Notes: generated by a model not told the origin, from the sequence alone. Shown: positions 8,030 to 17,576, numbered from the stretch's first letter. The stretch is DNA of 64,000 bases from Euryarchaeota archaeon UBA558 (GCA_002507175.1 DAZE01000016.1:39243-103242); one strand, 5' to 3'. Program-made: numbers and translations.

Positions 8030-9205
8030 ATGGATCCCAATGAAAGGCCCTCGTCGGTTTCATCTGGAAGGCCGGGCTCCAAAGTCTATCCGAGGACTCC
8101 TATCGGCGAAAAATTCGACAACATCGCAACTGGAAGAGATGTGGAATGGGAGCCGTTGGTCGATTTTCGCAGGATGGATGTATCCGAGAATACAATCCAT
8201 GGCGCCATCGCATGGGCCCATGGCGGGGAAATAATCCATTCTTTCGGTGGGAACGTGCTCATCTACGGTCGCTCGATGATGAAACCATTCATGATGAAAG
8301 TGTTCGCAGAGGTCTTGGACAATGAACTTGATTGGGATCAGAAATCCATCTCCTGCTCGTCTCACAACGGTGACACTGAGCACGTTGCGGCTGCGCAGTC
8401 AATCTTGAATGAGTCTGAATGGGGCCTTATGCAGTGCCCCCTTGATGTTCCCCTGGTCCAGTTCGGACGTCAGGTCAGGAGGCCACGTCGATGGTTCCAC
8501 ACCTGTTCTGGAGAGCATGCGGCTGTTCTGAAGGGAATGCGCTTACTAGGAATCCGGCGTGCTGGCTACACTCTGCCGAACTCGGCATGGTTTCCGTTAT
8601 ACATTGACGTACTCAGAGAATACATGGGAGATCCGGAATGGAATCCAGACAGGGTTGCGAAGGATGGGTGTGGGATGCCAACGACGTCCAACACGGTTAA
8701 CGAGTTGGCTGTCATGTTTGCCAACCTCGCTTCAAGGAGAGATGAGGATTGGATTTGGGAAGCAATGAACAGGAACCCAGATTTGGTCGGAGGGTTCAAC
8801 AGACTCGATTCCACATGCCTGAAAGCGGGTGAGGGGAAGATCCTCGCGAAGGAGGGCGCAGATGGCTTGTTAGGGCTCTCTGTGATTCACGAGGACTGGC
8901 CAGAAGGGCTCGGTATTGTCATCAAAATCGCCCATGGGTGGAATAGTCAAGCAACCTGGTACATTTCCCGGGCAGTTCTCGGCGTGCTTGGAATACATCT
9001 TAGGAATCCATATCCACTACATAGGCAAAAGGCATTCATAGTTCCTGGGATCGTCCCAGAATTGTACTCCGAAGCCTTGGAATCCATTGTCACATGGGAC
9101 GAATGGGATCCTGACAGAGACAGATTTTCGCTGGATTGGAAGAAATATACCGAGGCCACAACCCGGTCAGACCCCTTTAGCAACGAGGGGGACGGTGGGC
9201 CCTGA
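8030..9205 (+). CDS. Asparaginase II (Rhizobium etli type) family amidohydrolase
   Basis: A 391-residue protein of the class 3 asparaginase family. It shows the SxxK pair in GRSMMKP (Ser82, Lys85), SSHNGDTEHV, TCSGEHAAVLKGM and the DGCGMPTTSNTVNELA block. Characterised members hydrolyse L-Asn using a Ser-Lys tandem and a zinc held by Cys, Lys and Cys. Here the CSGKH motif reads CSGEH, so the zinc-ligand Lys is Glu. About 45 extra N-terminal residues precede the catalytic core. It starts 6 bases after the monooxygenase stop and its stop overlaps the next start (TGATG). In this setting it may hydrolyse an amide intermediate rather than asparagine. Confidence 0.8.
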   Translation: MDPNERPSSVSSGRPGSKVYPRTPIGEKFDNIATGRDVEWEPLVDFRRMDVSENTIHGAIAWAHGGEIIHSFGGNVLIYGRSMMKPFMMKVFAEVLDNELDWDQKSISCSSHNGDTEHVAAAQSILNESEWGLMQCPLDVPLVQFGRQVRRPRRWFHTCSGEHAAVLKGMRLLGIRRAGYTLPNSAWFPLYIDVLREYMGDPEWNPDRVAKDGCGMPTTSNTVNELAVMFANLASRRDEDWIWEAMNRNPDLVGGFNRLDSTCLKAGEGKILAKEGADGLLGLSVIHEDWPEGLGIVIKIAHGWNSQATWYISRAVLGVLGIHLRNPYPLHRQKAFIVPGIVPELYSEALESIVTWDEWDPDRDRFSLDWKKYTEATTRSDPFSNEGDGGP

Positions 9206-10659
9206 TGGAACTCAAGAATTACATTGGAGGAGTGTTTACTAAAAGCTCGTCACGTAGGTGGCTTGAGGTGCAAGAGCCCGCCACTGGCAGGAAATACGCG
9301 AAAGTGCCACTTTCCAACTCAGAGGATGTTGGCCATGCTGTTGACTCGGCGAGAAAGGCTCAGCCTGGTTGGGGGGGGCTTACCCTTCATGAGAGAGCAA
9401 ATTGGCTGGATCGGATTGCAGATGAGCTCGAGGACAGGCGTGAGGACATCGCATCTATTGAAAGCAGGGATACTGGCAAGCCCATCGGGCTTGCCAGAAA
9501 TGTTGATGCTAATAGGTCAATTGCCAACTTCAGATTCTTCGCTGAGATGATTAAAGGTCATCGTGATGAGACCTTCGAGATGTCGGACGCAATGAACTAC
9601 GTATCTTCAAAACCTGTGGGCGTGGGCGCACTGATAACGCCATGGAACCTCCCACTGTATCTGTTGTCTTGGAAGGTCGCGCCTGCTATTGGAATGGGGA
9701 ATACCGTAGTCTGCAAACCAAGTGAGCTCACACCGATGACGGCGAATCTACTAATGGAGGTCATCGACAAGGTCGGTCTCCCCGCGGGAGTTGTGAACTT
9801 GATTCATGGAGATGGAGCAGGTGCCGGGAGCAGCTTGGTCGAACACCATGACGTTGATTTGGTTTCATTCACCGGCGGTACAGCCACTGGTGCCAAGGTC
9901 GCCAAAATAGCAGCCCCTCAATTCAAGAAATTGAGCCTCGAGCTGGGTGGCAAGAACGCTAGCATCGTTTTCGAGGATTGTGACCTTGAAGCCACAGTCA
10001 AGGGAGTGACTAGGTCCGCGTTTCTCAATCAAGGACAAGTATGCCTCTGTGGCTCTAGGGTATTGATCGAGCGATCGATTTACGAAGATTTCAAACATAA
10101 ATTCGTTCAATCTGTGAATGATTTGAGGATAGGTGATCCATCTAGGGAGGACACCGATTTGGGGGCAATCATATCGAGTGAACACTTGCAAAAGGTGAAT
10201 GAGTATGTTGCCCTATCGATCGAGGAGGGCGGAGTCTGTCTGACAGGGGGTCCTGATTCACCGGTTCTGGTTGATGATGGCTTGAAGGGAGGTTTTTGGA
10301 TGAATCCGGTTGTAGTGACGGGACTTTCTCCAGATTCGAGATGCTCAACAGAGGAGATCTTCGGGCCGATGGTCACCTTGCACCCATTTGATAATGAGGA
10401 GATGGCAATCGAAATCGCAAACAACACTCGGTATGGCCTAGCTGGGAGTATCTGGACCAAGGATCTAGAAAAGGGCAGGAGGGTAGCAGAACAGATACAG
10501 ACCGGAATGGTTTGGGTCAATACCTGGCTACACAGAGACCTTAGGACCCCTTTCGGAGGGGTGAAGGACAGCGGTGTTGGAAGAGAGGGGGGGAGGTGGA
10601 GCATCAGTTTCTTCTCTGAGCCTCTCAACGTGTGTGTCAAGGACGATCGTGCTAGATGA
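9205..10659 (+). CDS. Aldehyde dehydrogenase, 2-aminomuconate-semialdehyde type
   Basis: A 484-residue NAD(P)-dependent aldehyde dehydrogenase of normal length. Catalytic Cys280 sits in QGQVCLCGSR and Glu246 in LELGGKN. The NAD-binding SFTGGTATG and the EIFGP block are intact. The CLCxSR motif, the SIYEDF segment and the VNTWL/PFGGVKDSGVGREGG ending resemble ALDH8A1 and muconic-semialdehyde dehydrogenases more than betaine or succinate-semialdehyde enzymes. It is the last gene of the tight operon and probably oxidises a ring-cleavage or chain semialdehyde to an acid. Tryptophan 2,3-dioxygenase occurs about 18 kb away. Confidence 0.85.
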   Translation: MELKNYIGGVFTKSSSRRWLEVQEPATGRKYAKVPLSNSEDVGHAVDSARKAQPGWGGLTLHERANWLDRIADELEDRREDIASIESRDTGKPIGLARNVDANRSIANFRFFAEMIKGHRDETFEMSDAMNYVSSKPVGVGALITPWNLPLYLLSWKVAPAIGMGNTVVCKPSELTPMTANLLMEVIDKVGLPAGVVNLIHGDGAGAGSSLVEHHDVDLVSFTGGTATGAKVAKIAAPQFKKLSLELGGKNASIVFEDCDLEATVKGVTRSAFLNQGQVCLCGSRVLIERSIYEDFKHKFVQSVNDLRIGDPSREDTDLGAIISSEHLQKVNEYVALSIEEGGVCLTGGPDSPVLVDDGLKGGFWMNPVVVTGLSPDSRCSTEEIFGPMVTLHPFDNEEMAIEIANNTRYGLAGSIWTKDLEKGRRVAEQIQTGMVWVNTWLHRDLRTPFGGVKDSGVGREGGRWSISFFSEPLNVCVKDDRAR

Positions 10660-10698
10660 CGCCTCAAGGTCTATACATGGACTAATCAAGACTCCACC

Positions 10699-13600
10699 AT
10701 GGAAGATGCAAACCCGGGAAACTCAACGATATCCACAGGTGGTTTTGACGAGGCGAAAGCTGGTTTCTATGCGTCCATTGGTTTGGGTGCTGCCGTCCTC
10801 GCATACGCCATATACTTCGTCACATTCGAACTAACTGCAGAGAGTGATCTCTCCTACTTGCTGTTAGGGGGCATGCTGGGTGTTGTGGCTGTATTTTGCA
10901 TTGGGTTCCACGAATGGAAAATGAGGCAGGAGGGAAGAGGTCGCGAACAGAGTATGATCGAGGACTACGTTGCTGGCACTGCAGTGCTTTGCGGGTCCCT
11001 GGCAGCAGTTTGGTTGGCAAGGTATTCAGCATACGCAACCAAGCAATACACTTCCTATGAGGGCCAGATAATCGAAGGCCAATGGGCCCCTACCGTGGAA
11101 TTAGCATTGGTACAGACGATTGGGATACTGTTGGTGATGGAAATAAGCACCAACCTGATACACAGACACAACCTTGGCACTCTGCCCAGAACCGTGGTTG
11201 TTCTAGCCCCAATCTCACTTTCATTGTCAGCCATAACAATATGGGTCGACTATGCAGGTGGTAGTTTTGACCATTGGAACACGGCTTCGCACGTACTCTT
11301 GTTGGGTGGGGCCATGGTACACTCATTGAGGTTGGATCGCTCGCTGTTGTACCTCATATCTGCTGGAACAAGCATGGCAGTGCCAGCACTTGTTGCCCTG
11401 AATCTTGGTGTTGAATCTGGGGGCTGGATGGTGCTGATGGTGGTGTTGGTCGGTATGACTGCGACTGACAGGGGCTTGAAGCGTGAGATGATTGAACAGA
11501 GCTCTGGATTTGTCATCTTCGGGATTTTAGTCATGCAATTCGTAGCTGCCTCGTCCTCGGCGGAATTCCAAATTGGATCATTCAAGATTACCGATCAGCC
11601 ATTCGGCCTGACATTTTGGCTGTGGGCTGCAATGCTGGTAGGTTGGTTCGCGCCCACGACGATGCAGAGAACCCCTGCTATGCCCATAGGCCTGGCATTG
11701 GCATTGGCGCTATTGGAAGCAGAGGCAGCGATGATCGCATGGTCCGTGGGCATTGGAGCATTTGTTTACCTCGAGACGAGGAAACATGCTCGGGACTGGG
11801 TTGTTAGGTCCACGTACTGGGCGATGGTGGCTGCTTGGACGGTGTCCGCCTTCATCGCAGATCAGGAGGGCGGGGTATTCATTCAAGTCGGAGGCTCATC
11901 GTTCTCCAATGCCTTCGCACTCGGCCTCATACTTCTACCGATTCTGGTCTTGCTCGGAATTTGGAGCGAATCGCGGGGAAGATTTGCGTCCAGGGAGGGT
12001 TCTTCATCATCAATTCTCGCAGGAGCAATGATTCCGCTGGCAGATCAATCTGGGTGGAGCCTCGTCATTCTGATTCTACTAGTTGCATTTACCCAGATTC
12101 GCAAGGCGGATCAGGATCTGGGAAGGGACAAAGCCTCTGGCTGGGCATTGACCTCTCTAATCGCTCTCCTAGTGGCAGTGTCTGTCTTGTCGATCAGAGA
12201 CAGAGGGGAGGTTCCATTGGAATTGAGTGGAGCGAACCTGCTACCACTCTTATTCGGGGTGATGGTCTACATTGACGATAGAACCAGGAAATGGGAAGAA
12301 AACACACTGCTGGCCTCTCCAATAGGAATATGTTCGCTACTATTGGTGCTGGCCTCCATGATTTGCCTACCGGATGACATCGCAAATCAAAGCCTGATCC
12401 TGTACCGCTTGGTCATAGCACACATTGCGATTGCTGGGGTCATTTTGGTCATGGAATGCGGTGGCAAAGGACAAGTCAGCCCTACGACGAGATTGACTGG
12501 AGCCACGACCATGACAATTTTCGCTGTGGTCTCATGGAGCATCTTCAACTCCAACCCGGATTCTCAAGTCGTCGGACTTGTTGAGAGAATTGCCCGCGAC
12601 ATATCTGTGGTAGCCCCGTTGATTGTCGTCGACCGGTTGTTGAGGCAGATCGATGACCTATCTGAACAGGCAAGGAGGCTTGGAGCTTGGACCTTGATAG
12701 CACTACTAGTCATCGGGGGCACTGACGTCTCGGGAGGTCTCCTCTCATTACCCGTATTCGCGATTGTTGCGTACCGTGCTACCACGCACGTCAACACAGC
12801 AATCCTAGCCATACTTCCGATTGCTGGTATCTTCTATGGGAATCTTTTGACTGGATCTGATCTACCGTCTGAGAATTTCGTCCTGTTGTTGGAGGCGGTA
12901 CCCTATATCAGCAAAACTACCGATTTCGGACCCAGATGGATATCGATTTTCATGATCGCTCAAGTGGCTTTTTCCATCTATGCGATAAGGACAGAGGACC
13001 GTCCTGTTGAGGAGACAAGGTGGGGCCCAGAACAGAGGGTGACCATCGGCATCGCCGGAATTCTCGCATTCGCATACATTATTCCAGACTTCAGAGTCGC
13101 ATGGATATTCATTGCGATGGCTTTAACTGGCTATTCATGGAGAACTGGGGTCATTCAATGGTTCAACGTCGCACCATTAGCTTTCGTCTGGGGCATTGGG
13201 AACCTCTTTGATTGGATGGATGAAGGCGGGCATTACATATCACTAACATGGGCAGATCTCTTCGCATGGAGTTGTTTGATTGGAGCGTTGATATCCGGGG
13301 CACAGATAATCTTACTCAGAACCGGCCTTCTTACGAGATTCTACTCTGCAGAAGATCATGAGTCACGGGATGACTCTAGTTTCTTCTCCACAGATCTGAG
13401 CGATGTCGTTGATCCTCTAACAGTCATAGCCCTGACCAGCAGGGGCTGGATGTACCTCCTGCTTTTCCTATCCGCGGACATTGGCTTCTCAACCTGGGTT
13501 GTTTCATCGCTTCTGATGACGATTGACGGACTGGCCTCAGGCCGCAGGGTCCTGCTTTACCTTGGCATAGTGTTCCAGACCGTGGCTTGGCCCACCATGG

Positions 13601-14493
13601 CATCAGAGGACCTACTATGGACAGAATCTCAGACGAGCACAACCCTCCTGATTCCTATCACACAATGCCTGGCTCTGATTTTCATAGCGTGGAAGGGATC
13701 TGATCGTGTTGGCAGAATTTCCTTCTCCGAGCACGGGGAGGAGATCAGTAAGTATGCCAGTGCCATGTCATTCTTGGTGGGCTATGTCTACTCATTCGAA
13801 GGATCAGCGCTAGTATTCCCCCTACTAGTGTTAGGGGTCTCTGGCCACCATTCGCTCGTTGGCTTCTCAATGGATAGGGCATGGAGGCGAGGTTTCGGTT
13901 TGATCGGCATACCGGCCGGTTTCCTTGTTGCAGTCCCACCAGATGCCGGGCTATTGTTCCCCGTCATGCTTTTTGCAGCAGCGCTATCGCTGATTGGACA
14001 AGCTGTTCTCTATGCATCAAGAGGTGGGATGGGGATAGGCACCGCCAAGGAAGGCGGTGGCGCCGTTATTGAAACGATAGGGCTACGAAGGGATTCAGAG
14101 GATTTAGAGGATTCAGAGGAGACAGAATTTGAGGCCGATGACCAAGGTGATGATCTCGAGGAGAAGGACCAAGGAACGGACGATTTGGGATCTTCGGAGA
14201 ATTCACCATCGGAGGAAGAGGTGGAGCAAGATCAACCCAATATCGAAGCCGTTGATGAGTCTGAGGCTTCCATCGTCGAAAAGGAGGATGCGGCGAATGT
14301 CCCTCGAGCGGTGAAAATTGGGGAGGGGAAGTACTCATTGGACGGATCCTCGTTGTCTGTTTTGTTGCATCCTGAGGTGATTCGAACCATAAGGAGCTCC
14401 ATACCGCCAAACACCGATGGAGGCAGGTGGAAGCCTGTGTTGACGGTCGACCCGAATGGTGCAATGAATGTTCACTGGGAGCCTGTTGAGTGA
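10699..14493 (+). CDS. Giant polytopic membrane protein with acidic tail, unknown function
   Basis: A 1264-residue protein with roughly 30 hydrophobic segments spread over residues 20-1115, separated by very short loops. An acidic, probably disordered linker (residues about 1130-1200, rich in Asp, Glu and Ser) follows. The last 60 residues are a small predicted globular domain (KIGEGKYSLDGSSLSVLL to NVHWEPVE). No transporter, glycosyltransferase or oligosaccharyltransferase motif is recognised. The architecture loosely recalls bacterial DUF2339-type giant membrane proteins, but this is not established. It follows the aldehyde dehydrogenase by 39 bases on the same strand. The small C-terminal domain presumably faces the cytoplasm. 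Confidence 0.8.
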   Translation: MEDANPGNSTISTGGFDEAKAGFYASIGLGAAVLAYAIYFVTFELTAESDLSYLLLGGMLGVVAVFCIGFHEWKMRQEGRGREQSMIEDYVAGTAVLCGSLAAVWLARYSAYATKQYTSYEGQIIEGQWAPTVELALVQTIGILLVMEISTNLIHRHNLGTLPRTVVVLAPISLSLSAITIWVDYAGGSFDHWNTASHVLLLGGAMVHSLRLDRSLLYLISAGTSMAVPALVALNLGVESGGWMVLMVVLVGMTATDRGLKREMIEQSSGFVIFGILVMQFVAASSSAEFQIGSFKITDQPFGLTFWLWAAMLVGWFAPTTMQRTPAMPIGLALALALLEAEAAMIAWSVGIGAFVYLETRKHARDWVVRSTYWAMVAAWTVSAFIADQEGGVFIQVGGSSFSNAFALGLILLPILVLLGIWSESRGRFASREGSSSSILAGAMIPLADQSGWSLVILILLVAFTQIRKADQDLGRDKASGWALTSLIALLVAVSVLSIRDRGEVPLELSGANLLPLLFGVMVYIDDRTRKWEENTLLASPIGICSLLLVLASMICLPDDIANQSLILYRLVIAHIAIAGVILVMECGGKGQVSPTTRLTGATTMTIFAVVSWSIFNSNPDSQVVGLVERIARDISVVAPLIVVDRLLRQIDDLSEQARRLGAWTLIALLVIGGTDVSGGLLSLPVFAIVAYRATTHVNTAILAILPIAGIFYGNLLTGSDLPSENFVLLLEAVPYISKTTDFGPRWISIFMIAQVAFSIYAIRTEDRPVEETRWGPEQRVTIGIAGILAFAYIIPDFRVAWIFIAMALTGYSWRTGVIQWFNVAPLAFVWGIGNLFDWMDEGGHYISLTWADLFAWSCLIGALISGAQIILLRTGLLTRFYSAEDHESRDDSSFFSTDLSDVVDPLTVIALTSRGWMYLLLFLSADIGFSTWVVSSLLMTIDGLASGRRVLLYLGIVFQTVAWPTMASEDLLWTESQTSTTLLIPITQCLALIFIAWKGSDRVGRISFSEHGEEISKYASAMSFLVGYVYSFEGSALVFPLLVLGVSGHHSLVGFSMDRAWRRGFGLIGIPAGFLVAVPPDAGLLFPVMLFAAALSLIGQAVLYASRGGMGIGTAKEGGGAVIETIGLRRDSEDLEDSEETEFEADDQGDDLEEKDQGTDDLGSSENSPSEEEVEQDQPNIEAVDESEASIVEKEDAANVPRAVKIGEGKYSLDGSSLSVLLHPEVIRTIRSSIPPNTDGGRWKPVLTVDPNGAMNVHWEPVE
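14091..14125 (+). repeat. Short tandem repeat encoding acidic tail
   Basis: A GATTCAGAGGA-type unit recurs with a degenerate GATTTAGAGGA unit between, encoding DSEDLEDSEE at the start of the acidic linker of the giant membrane protein. It looks like local expansion inside a disordered region. Confidence 0.55.
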
Positions 14494-16259
14494 CATTCAA
14501 ACACGTCTAGTGCCATCCTTGGTGGGACAATATCGGCAGCCTCAAACATCTCCTGATGCGTGTGTATCGGATTACCCTTCGATGTTGCCTTCGCTCTGGC
14601 GGATATCAATGCCCACGCATTCTTTCTCCCGATGCCGGGTATGGACGCCAGTTGATTCTCCGTGACCCTGGCAGGGTCTAATCCCACCTCTATCGCAGTG
14701 ACGCTTCGCGATCCATGTCCGGTTATCATCACGTTGGATTTCGTCTCCAATGGAATCTGGTACTGCACCCCGACTAGAATTGGATAGGCCCCTATCTGTC
14801 GGCCGAATGTGACGCCGGGAGATCCATGACATGACTTGTCTCTGTACTTTGAGTTCATGACGTGCTTTGGCTTCCTTATGCGGTCTCCGAAGGACTCCCA
14901 CCACACATCTTTGAGTATCGTCCCGATGGGTAGGATCGACTGCAACATCGGAGTATCTATCTCGGATCTGACTTCGCTCTTAAATCGCCTAAATTCCTCC
15001 CTTGGGACTTCCTGAAAACCACTCCCTTCGACTTGTCTGATGTTTATTCTTCTCAGCATCAGGCCCAAGTTCTTGATTTGATTCAGCAACTGCATGTTTA
15101 GCCTGTAGGTTTCTTCGGATTCCCCATTGAGGCCAGCGATGAAGTTCAAGCCGGGCAGCAACTTGGGCATACCCCTCTCTCCTCGGTCTCTTCCGGCATC
15201 ATTGACGTGCTTCACAGCTTGAATGAGTTGTTTCGAATCGCAGTTGAGCCAATTCTCTTGGTGCACCCTAGAATCTGCGGACTCCAAACCGAAAGAAAGC
15301 ACGGCTCCATCGGAGAGGGTATCTACCATTGTTTCCGTTATGACACTGGCCTCATCGAGGTTCTCTGAAATTATCGAGGGATTGGCGTTGTCAACATGAA
15401 GAATCTCGATTCTTTCGTCTTCTCTGATGCCATAGAGAACATCAGAAATGGGCTGGGGGTTGGGCACGGGATACTCTAATTCCACCACTCCTTCGGCCTT
15501 GTATGTGTATACGTCGGTTGCACCGCCTATGCGGACATTTCTCACACCAGAATCGGCTGCTAGTCGGATCTCTTCGATAACATCCCTTTCATCCCTCCAA
15601 ACAGGCACTCCTTTCTTCGGTTCAATGCAGAATTTGCACCCCCTCTTGTATCGAACACATCCTTGGTATAATTCCACCTCGTAGACCAGAGGGCCGGGTT
15701 GACCTGCCTCAGTGAAAAGGTCCGGGTGATCAGAAACCGCTTTACTGGAAGCGCCTATTGATGCCCACTTCTTCCATTGATCGGGGGTTCTTCGCTTATG
15801 TTTCCAAGTGCCGGTTCTCAGGAAATGGTCCAGTGTGGCGTCGGTGTCTTGGACTGCCATGAACAAATTTCTCTTGAGTGGCATCCATCCTGATTGACGC
15901 CATGATCTTACTGCCCATCCCCCTATCAACAGTGGACAGTCATTGGGCATTTCTCGTATTATCTGATTTGTCTCCCTTTGACTGATTGGGGTGCCCCTCA
16001 CATATTTGCCCGGCACTATTGCTCCAGCCAGGATTACCACTCCTTCTACAGCCTCTTCCCATGATTGCAAGTCTGGCTGGGTTTTCTTCATTGTGCGCCG
16101 TTCTATTCTCCACTCATCTATCGTCATGTACGTGTATTCCAAATTTCTGGACTCTAGAACCGCACAGATGTACCTTATGTGAAAACCGACATAGTTCGGA
16201 ACCCCAAAAGCTGCTGGTTCGTCTTCATAGCCATCAATGACAAGCCAACGCCCTCCCAT
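14472..16259 (-). CDS. Radical SAM protein with C-terminal helix-hairpin-helix (COG1031 type)
   Basis: A protein of about 595 residues. After an N-terminal cobalamin-binding-like region (VIDGYEDEPAAFG, later LIGGWAVRSW) comes the radical SAM core with the cluster-binding spacing C-x6-C-x2-C in GCVRYKRGCKFC, as in COG1031 rather than the usual CX3CX2C. The C-terminus holds a helix-hairpin-helix (LASIPGIGRKNAWALI), suggesting nucleic-acid contact. Function is uncharacterised; RNA modification is a reasonable inference given the Csl4 neighbour. A TTG at 16301 overlaps the Csl4 stop, but the ATG at 16259 matches the family N-terminus (MGGRWLVIDGY). The C-terminal coding end overlaps the convergent giant membrane gene by 22 bases. 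Confidence 0.83.
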   Translation of the reverse strand: MGGRWLVIDGYEDEPAAFGVPNYVGFHIRYICAVLESRNLEYTYMTIDEWRIERRTMKKTQPDLQSWEEAVEGVVILAGAIVPGKYVRGTPISQRETNQIIREMPNDCPLLIGGWAVRSWRQSGWMPLKRNLFMAVQDTDATLDHFLRTGTWKHKRRTPDQWKKWASIGASSKAVSDHPDLFTEAGQPGPLVYEVELYQGCVRYKRGCKFCIEPKKGVPVWRDERDVIEEIRLAADSGVRNVRIGGATDVYTYKAEGVVELEYPVPNPQPISDVLYGIREDERIEILHVDNANPSIISENLDEASVITETMVDTLSDGAVLSFGLESADSRVHQENWLNCDSKQLIQAVKHVNDAGRDRGERGMPKLLPGLNFIAGLNGESEETYRLNMQLLNQIKNLGLMLRRINIRQVEGSGFQEVPREEFRRFKSEVRSEIDTPMLQSILPIGTILKDVWWESFGDRIRKPKHVMNSKYRDKSCHGSPGVTFGRQIGAYPILVGVQYQIPLETKSNVMITGHGSRSVTAIEVGLDPARVTENQLASIPGIGRKNAWALISARAKATSKGNPIHTHQEMFEAADIVPPRMALDVFECHSTGSQ

Positions 16260-16297
16260 GGGAATGCCACGAGGGGTATGCGCTTGATGGTTCGCAG

Positions 16298-17530
16298 TCA
16301 ACGCCGGTTCCTTCGGCCCTTGTTGCTGTCTCTTTGGCTAGCCTCGACCACGATCTTTCTTCCTTCTAATTCTGAGCCGTTGAGGGCTTTTATTGCAGCT
16401 TCTCCGGCTGACTTCGGAGAAATTGTCACGAAGGCGAAGCCCCTAGGATTTCCTGTTTCTCTATCGATTGGCATGTGGAAGTCTACTACTTCGCCGTGCT
16501 CAGAGAAGGTCTCTCTCAACAGATCCTCATTAACTTCTCTCGAAAGCCTTCCAACAAACAGTCTCAATGGGGCATTTGCCTCAGCCTCCTTCCTCATGGA
16601 TATCAGCAATTTCCTCTCTGCTGCTAATTTGTCTTCATCTGCCTCGCCTTGTTTCACCAAGTCCAAGCATGAGCTGCATCTAATCGGCTTGCCTGCTGTT
16701 GGTTTGAACGGAACCTTTGTGTCAGTGCCGCACAATGTGCACTTAGCCTCATGCATCTCCCTCCTTGGGCGATCCCTTCCCTGGCTGGGTCTTGATCGAA
16801 GCGCTTCTTTCGGGATTTCATGGGACCAACCTCTCCTGTGATCCGCCACGGGGGAAAGATAGGGCCTTGCCCCATCGTGTCCAAGCATATTCTCTGCTTC
16901 CTTGGACCATCTTGTTCCTTCTCGGTTTAGCAGAGATGGCTCCAATCCATTCAGGTTGTTGAAATCCGAGGAAAGCACTCTGTACCCAGTATAATCACAT
17001 CGGCTACAGCTGACATTGAAATCTGGAACAGCGTCATCGGCCAGAAGTGGGGCTCCACAGGCAGTGCAAAGAGCGTGAAGCACACCAAGTGAAGCATCTT
17101 CCTTGGTGGTGGCACGAACCATGGGTTCCGTCGAAGTCACCCTAGCCCTGATAATGTCCCTTCTCCTCATTGCGTCGCCTGCCGAGGGCATGAACCGATC
17201 ACAAAGCTCCGTCACAGTAATATCTGCAAACAACTGCAGGGCGGATAGCGATTTTTCCTGCATTCCCTCCTTTTCAACGCTGATAATTCTAATTATAGCC
17301 ACCTTTGGTTGAAGATTGTGGACTTCACCGATTATATCATCGCCGATCTGAAGGGTATTGACCCCAGGGGTGTGATCAGCGATGTCCCAAAGTCCATCGT
17401 TCTCAACTAGAACGCCTGACTTCAGTGCGATGATTCCATCTTTGGTGACGGAAAGCCCATTTCCGATCTCGGATGACGGGTCTAAGTTCGTCAGTGTCCC
17501 AGGTGTCACGAACAAACCACTCACGGCCAT
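16298..17530 (-). CDS. csl4: Exosome subunit Csl4 fused to a zinc finger and an RRM
   Basis: A 410-residue protein. The first 180 residues are an archaeal Csl4: N-terminal domain (LFVTPGTL), S1 domain about 60-145, and a zinc ribbon with Cys155, 158, 175 and 178. Csl4 caps the RNA exosome and recruits substrates. Unlike the usual protein of about 180-200 residues, this one continues through a linker into a second CxxC-x17-CxxC finger (Cys264, 267, 285, 288), a charged helix, and an RNA-recognition motif (322-398) with RNP2 LRLFVGRL and RNP1 RGFAFVTI. It ends in a basic KGRRNRR tail. The ATG at 17530 is chosen because the longer frame (to 17608) overlaps the upstream gene and adds non-Csl4 sequence. 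Confidence 0.87.
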   Translation of the reverse strand: MAVSGLFVTPGTLTNLDPSSEIGNGLSVTKDGIIALKSGVLVENDGLWDIADHTPGVNTLQIGDDIIGEVHNLQPKVAIIRIISVEKEGMQEKSLSALQLFADITVTELCDRFMPSAGDAMRRRDIIRARVTSTEPMVRATTKEDASLGVLHALCTACGAPLLADDAVPDFNVSCSRCDYTGYRVLSSDFNNLNGLEPSLLNREGTRWSKEAENMLGHDGARPYLSPVADHRRGWSHEIPKEALRSRPSQGRDRPRREMHEAKCTLCGTDTKVPFKPTAGKPIRCSSCLDLVKQGEADEDKLAAERKLLISMRKEAEANAPLRLFVGRLSREVNEDLLRETFSEHGEVVDFHMPIDRETGNPRGFAFVTISPKSAGEAAIKALNGSELEGRKIVVEASQRDSNKGRRNRR

Positions 17531-17576
17531 GCTGGTTCCACTATACTCCGGGCTATGAACGGTGCGGCGCCAATAA

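Noticed and set aside
16179..16841. Plus-strand 220-residue open frame
   Set aside because: Antisense to the RRM and zinc-finger part of csl4 and the start of the radical SAM gene.
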